Shown here piece by piece: positions 5,236 to 6,285 of a stretch of DNA of 6,285 bases (the stretch's first letter is position 1; every line of letters starts with the position of its first letter). Location: positions 1 to 6,285 of the forward strand of contig JAUXCV010000096.1 in the NCBI GenBank assembly GCA_030618675.1. The letters are read 5' to 3'. The notes under the pieces were generated by a model. The model was not told where the DNA came from. It searched no databases and saw only the letters and a list, made by a program, of their open reading frames with translations. This stretch comes from Acidimicrobiia bacterium. GTDB lineage: Bacteria; Actinomycetota; Acidimicrobiia; Spongiisociales; UBA5794. Both the position numbers and the translations under genes were made by a program.

Positions 5236-6234
5236 CTATCCCTCGTCCTTGAACACCTGCACGGCGGCGTCGCCGAGCTTCCTCACGTCATCCGAAAGGT
5301 CATAGCCATCGTTGTATTCGATGACGAGACCGTCGTTGGCGAACGTGATCTTGTACAGCTCGCCGCCGAGCTTGCCATCCTTGATATTGGTGATCATCTC
5401 TTCGAGCATGTGCTCCCAGTGGTACACCTGCGAGGCGACCACGATGTCCGGGGCAAGGCTCGTCTGATTCGCCTGAGTGCCGAACCAGAGCACGCCCTCG
5501 TTCTTGGCAACACCAACCGCACCGACCACCATCTGGGCCGTTCCGGACATGACGTCCGCTCCGGCCTTGATGAGCGACTGCGCAGCCTCTGAGGCCAGCG
5601 CCACGTCGCTGAAGGAGTCGATGTAGTTGACATTCACTGTCGCGCCCGGCTTGTTCACGAGCACGCCGGCTTTGAAACCGTCGACGTAGAGCTTCGCGTC
5701 CCCGACCTCGATCGGGCCGACGATGCCGACGTTATCCGTCTGGGACAGGGCCGCCGCCATGATCCCCATGACACGCCCACCCTCGTCGGAGGCTGCTTCA
5801 TAGGCGTAGACGTTGGCGAGGCCGAACGTGTCTGCCGATGTGCCCCACGCGAAGGAGATCTCTGGGAAGTCCTTCGCGATCTCCGAGATGGATCCGCCGT
5901 ACTGCGAACCGTGCCCGATCACCAGATTGAAGCCGTCTGACGCATAGTCACGGATCGCGACTGCTGCGTCATCAACGACGAACGTACCGTCGGTTACGGA
6001 GAAGTCGGATATGACTCCGCCGTCCTTCAGTTTCGTCGCCGCATCGACCATCGATTGCGTGAACGCAAGGTCATTCGATGCCGATGGGGCCACGATCGCG
6101 ATCTTGAAATCGCCGCCGTCGCCGGCTGCAGCTGTGGTCTCGGTACTCGCCGCCGTCGTCTCGGTACTCGCCGCCGTCGTCTCAGTAGACGCCGCCGTCG
6201 TCTCGGTACTTGCCGTAGTACGTGCGGCCTGTGC
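5236..6234 (-). CDS. BMP-family ABC importer substrate-binding lipoprotein, N-terminus disrupted
   Basis: Extracytoplasmic binding protein of the basic membrane protein (BMP/Med, PF02608) type, which usually captures nucleosides. The domain begins at FKIAIVAPSASNDLAFTQSM, with the family's Asn-Asp and Phe-x-Gln. It continues with LVIGHGSQYGGSISEIAKDFPEISFAW, EGGRVMGIMAAALSQTDNVG, a GFKAG segment, GADVMSGTAQMVVG, and ends near VQVFKDEG. Before the domain are four copies of STETTAA (6127-6210), a flexible linker of the sort that follows the lipobox Cys in actinobacterial lipoproteins. The frame is open back to 6234, where TAG (6235-6237) blocks it. No ATG, GTG or TTG exists in frame before GTG 6093, and that GTG lies within the first beta-strand (IVAPS), so it is not a credible native start. 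The signal peptide and lipobox are therefore missing. The ATPase gene follows 57 bp downstream. Confidence 0.88.
   Translation of the reverse strand, partial: AQAARTTASTETTAASTETTAASTETTAASTETTAAAGDGGDFKIAIVAPSASNDLAFTQSMVDAATKLKDGGVISDFSVTDGTFVVDDAAVAIRDYASDGFNLVIGHGSQYGGSISEIAKDFPEISFAWGTSADTFGLANVYAYEAASDEGGRVMGIMAAALSQTDNVGIVGPIEVGDAKLYVDGFKAGVLVNKPGATVNVNYIDSFSDVALASEAAQSLIKAGADVMSGTAQMVVGAVGVAKNEGVLWFGTQANQTSLAPDIVVASQVYHWEHMLEEMITNIKDGKLGGELYKITFANDGLVIEYNDGYDLSDDVRKLGDAAVQVFKDEG
6127..6210 (-). repeat. Four 21-bp tandem repeats coding STETTAA
   Basis: Four in-frame 21-bp units encode Ser-Thr-Glu-Thr-Thr-Ala-Ala four times. Units 1 and 3 are identical, unit 2 differs in its first two codons, and unit 4 differs at third positions. 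In the binding protein this is a linker between membrane anchor and folded domain. Such near-identical GC-rich repeats vary in copy number easily and can mislead assembly. Confidence 0.9.
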
Positions 6235-6268
6235 CTAGCGTGCCTTCTTCAACCTCAAGGAAACTCAT
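6182..6268 (-). pseudogene. N-terminal fragment resembling a phage/eCIS baseplate V (gp5-like) protein
   Basis: ATG 6268, with AGGG eight to nine bases upstream, opens a 28-codon frame that ends at TGA 6182-6184. The first 22 residues include GRTYYGKYR. In phage baseplate assembly protein V and gp5/VgrG-like baseplate proteins of contractile injection systems, a (Y/F)(Y/F)GKYRG motif typically lies near the N-terminus, before an OB-fold. After KYR the frame reads DDGGVY, which is the out-of-frame translation of the STETTAA linker repeats of the neighbouring gene. The fragment is therefore joined to that gene at the repeat, in another frame. The OB-fold and all else are absent. The match rests on a short motif recognised from memory. 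Confidence 0.35.
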
Positions 6269-6285
6269 GCGGACACCCTATTTAC

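Noticed and set aside
5236..6093. GTG at 6093 as the genuine start of the binding protein
   Set aside because: It falls inside the first beta-strand (FKIAIVAPS) and leaves out both linker and signal peptide. It is only the first available start codon after the disruption.
6127..6210. CRISPR-like or minisatellite array
   Set aside because: The 21-bp units are contiguous with no spacers, in frame, and code a typical Thr/Ala/Glu/Ser lipoprotein linker.

Overview
The window is GC-rich bacterial DNA with all recognisable genes on the minus strand. It most likely comes from an actinobacterium, possibly of the Acidimicrobiia type. The evidence is a DUF222-type (13E12/HNH family) N-terminus at the left edge, GTG start use, Thr/Ala/Glu/Ser-rich lipoprotein linker repeats, possible leaderless starts, and an actinobacterial-looking primary sigma factor next to dnaG. 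The lineage is inferred from these features, not from a search.

In the direction of transcription (right to left) the order is as follows. (1) 6182-6268: a 28-codon fragment that resembles the N-terminus of a phage/contractile-injection baseplate V (gp5-like) protein and runs into the next gene's repeat in another frame. (2) 5236-6234: a BMP-family substrate-binding lipoprotein with its signal peptide missing. (3) A 57-bp gap holding a very strong cUUCGg hairpin. (4) 3598-5178: the double-domain ATPase of the same nucleoside-type ABC importer, starting at GTG. (5) 1818-3554: DNA primase DnaG. (6) 670-1806: the primary sigma factor RpoD, 11 bp after dnaG. (7) About 410 bp of non-coding DNA rich in hairpins and repeats, probably holding the rpoD terminator, two REP-like modules and the promoter of the last gene. 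(8) 1-257: the first 85 codons of a DUF222/HNH-family protein, cut by the window edge.

Two functional units meet here. DnaG and RpoD form the conserved replication/transcription pair of the bacterial macromolecular-synthesis operon. The BMP protein and ATPase are two parts of a nucleoside-type importer. The two permease genes that normally follow the ATPase are absent, and dnaG starts 43 bp after the ATPase stop.

No wholly new system is evident. The observations most worth a second look are the apparent chimeric junction at the right end, the cUUCGg hairpin between binding protein and ATPase, a roughly 17-residue insertion in the ATPase's second domain, the permease-less importer joined to dnaG-rpoD, and the layered repeats after rpoD.
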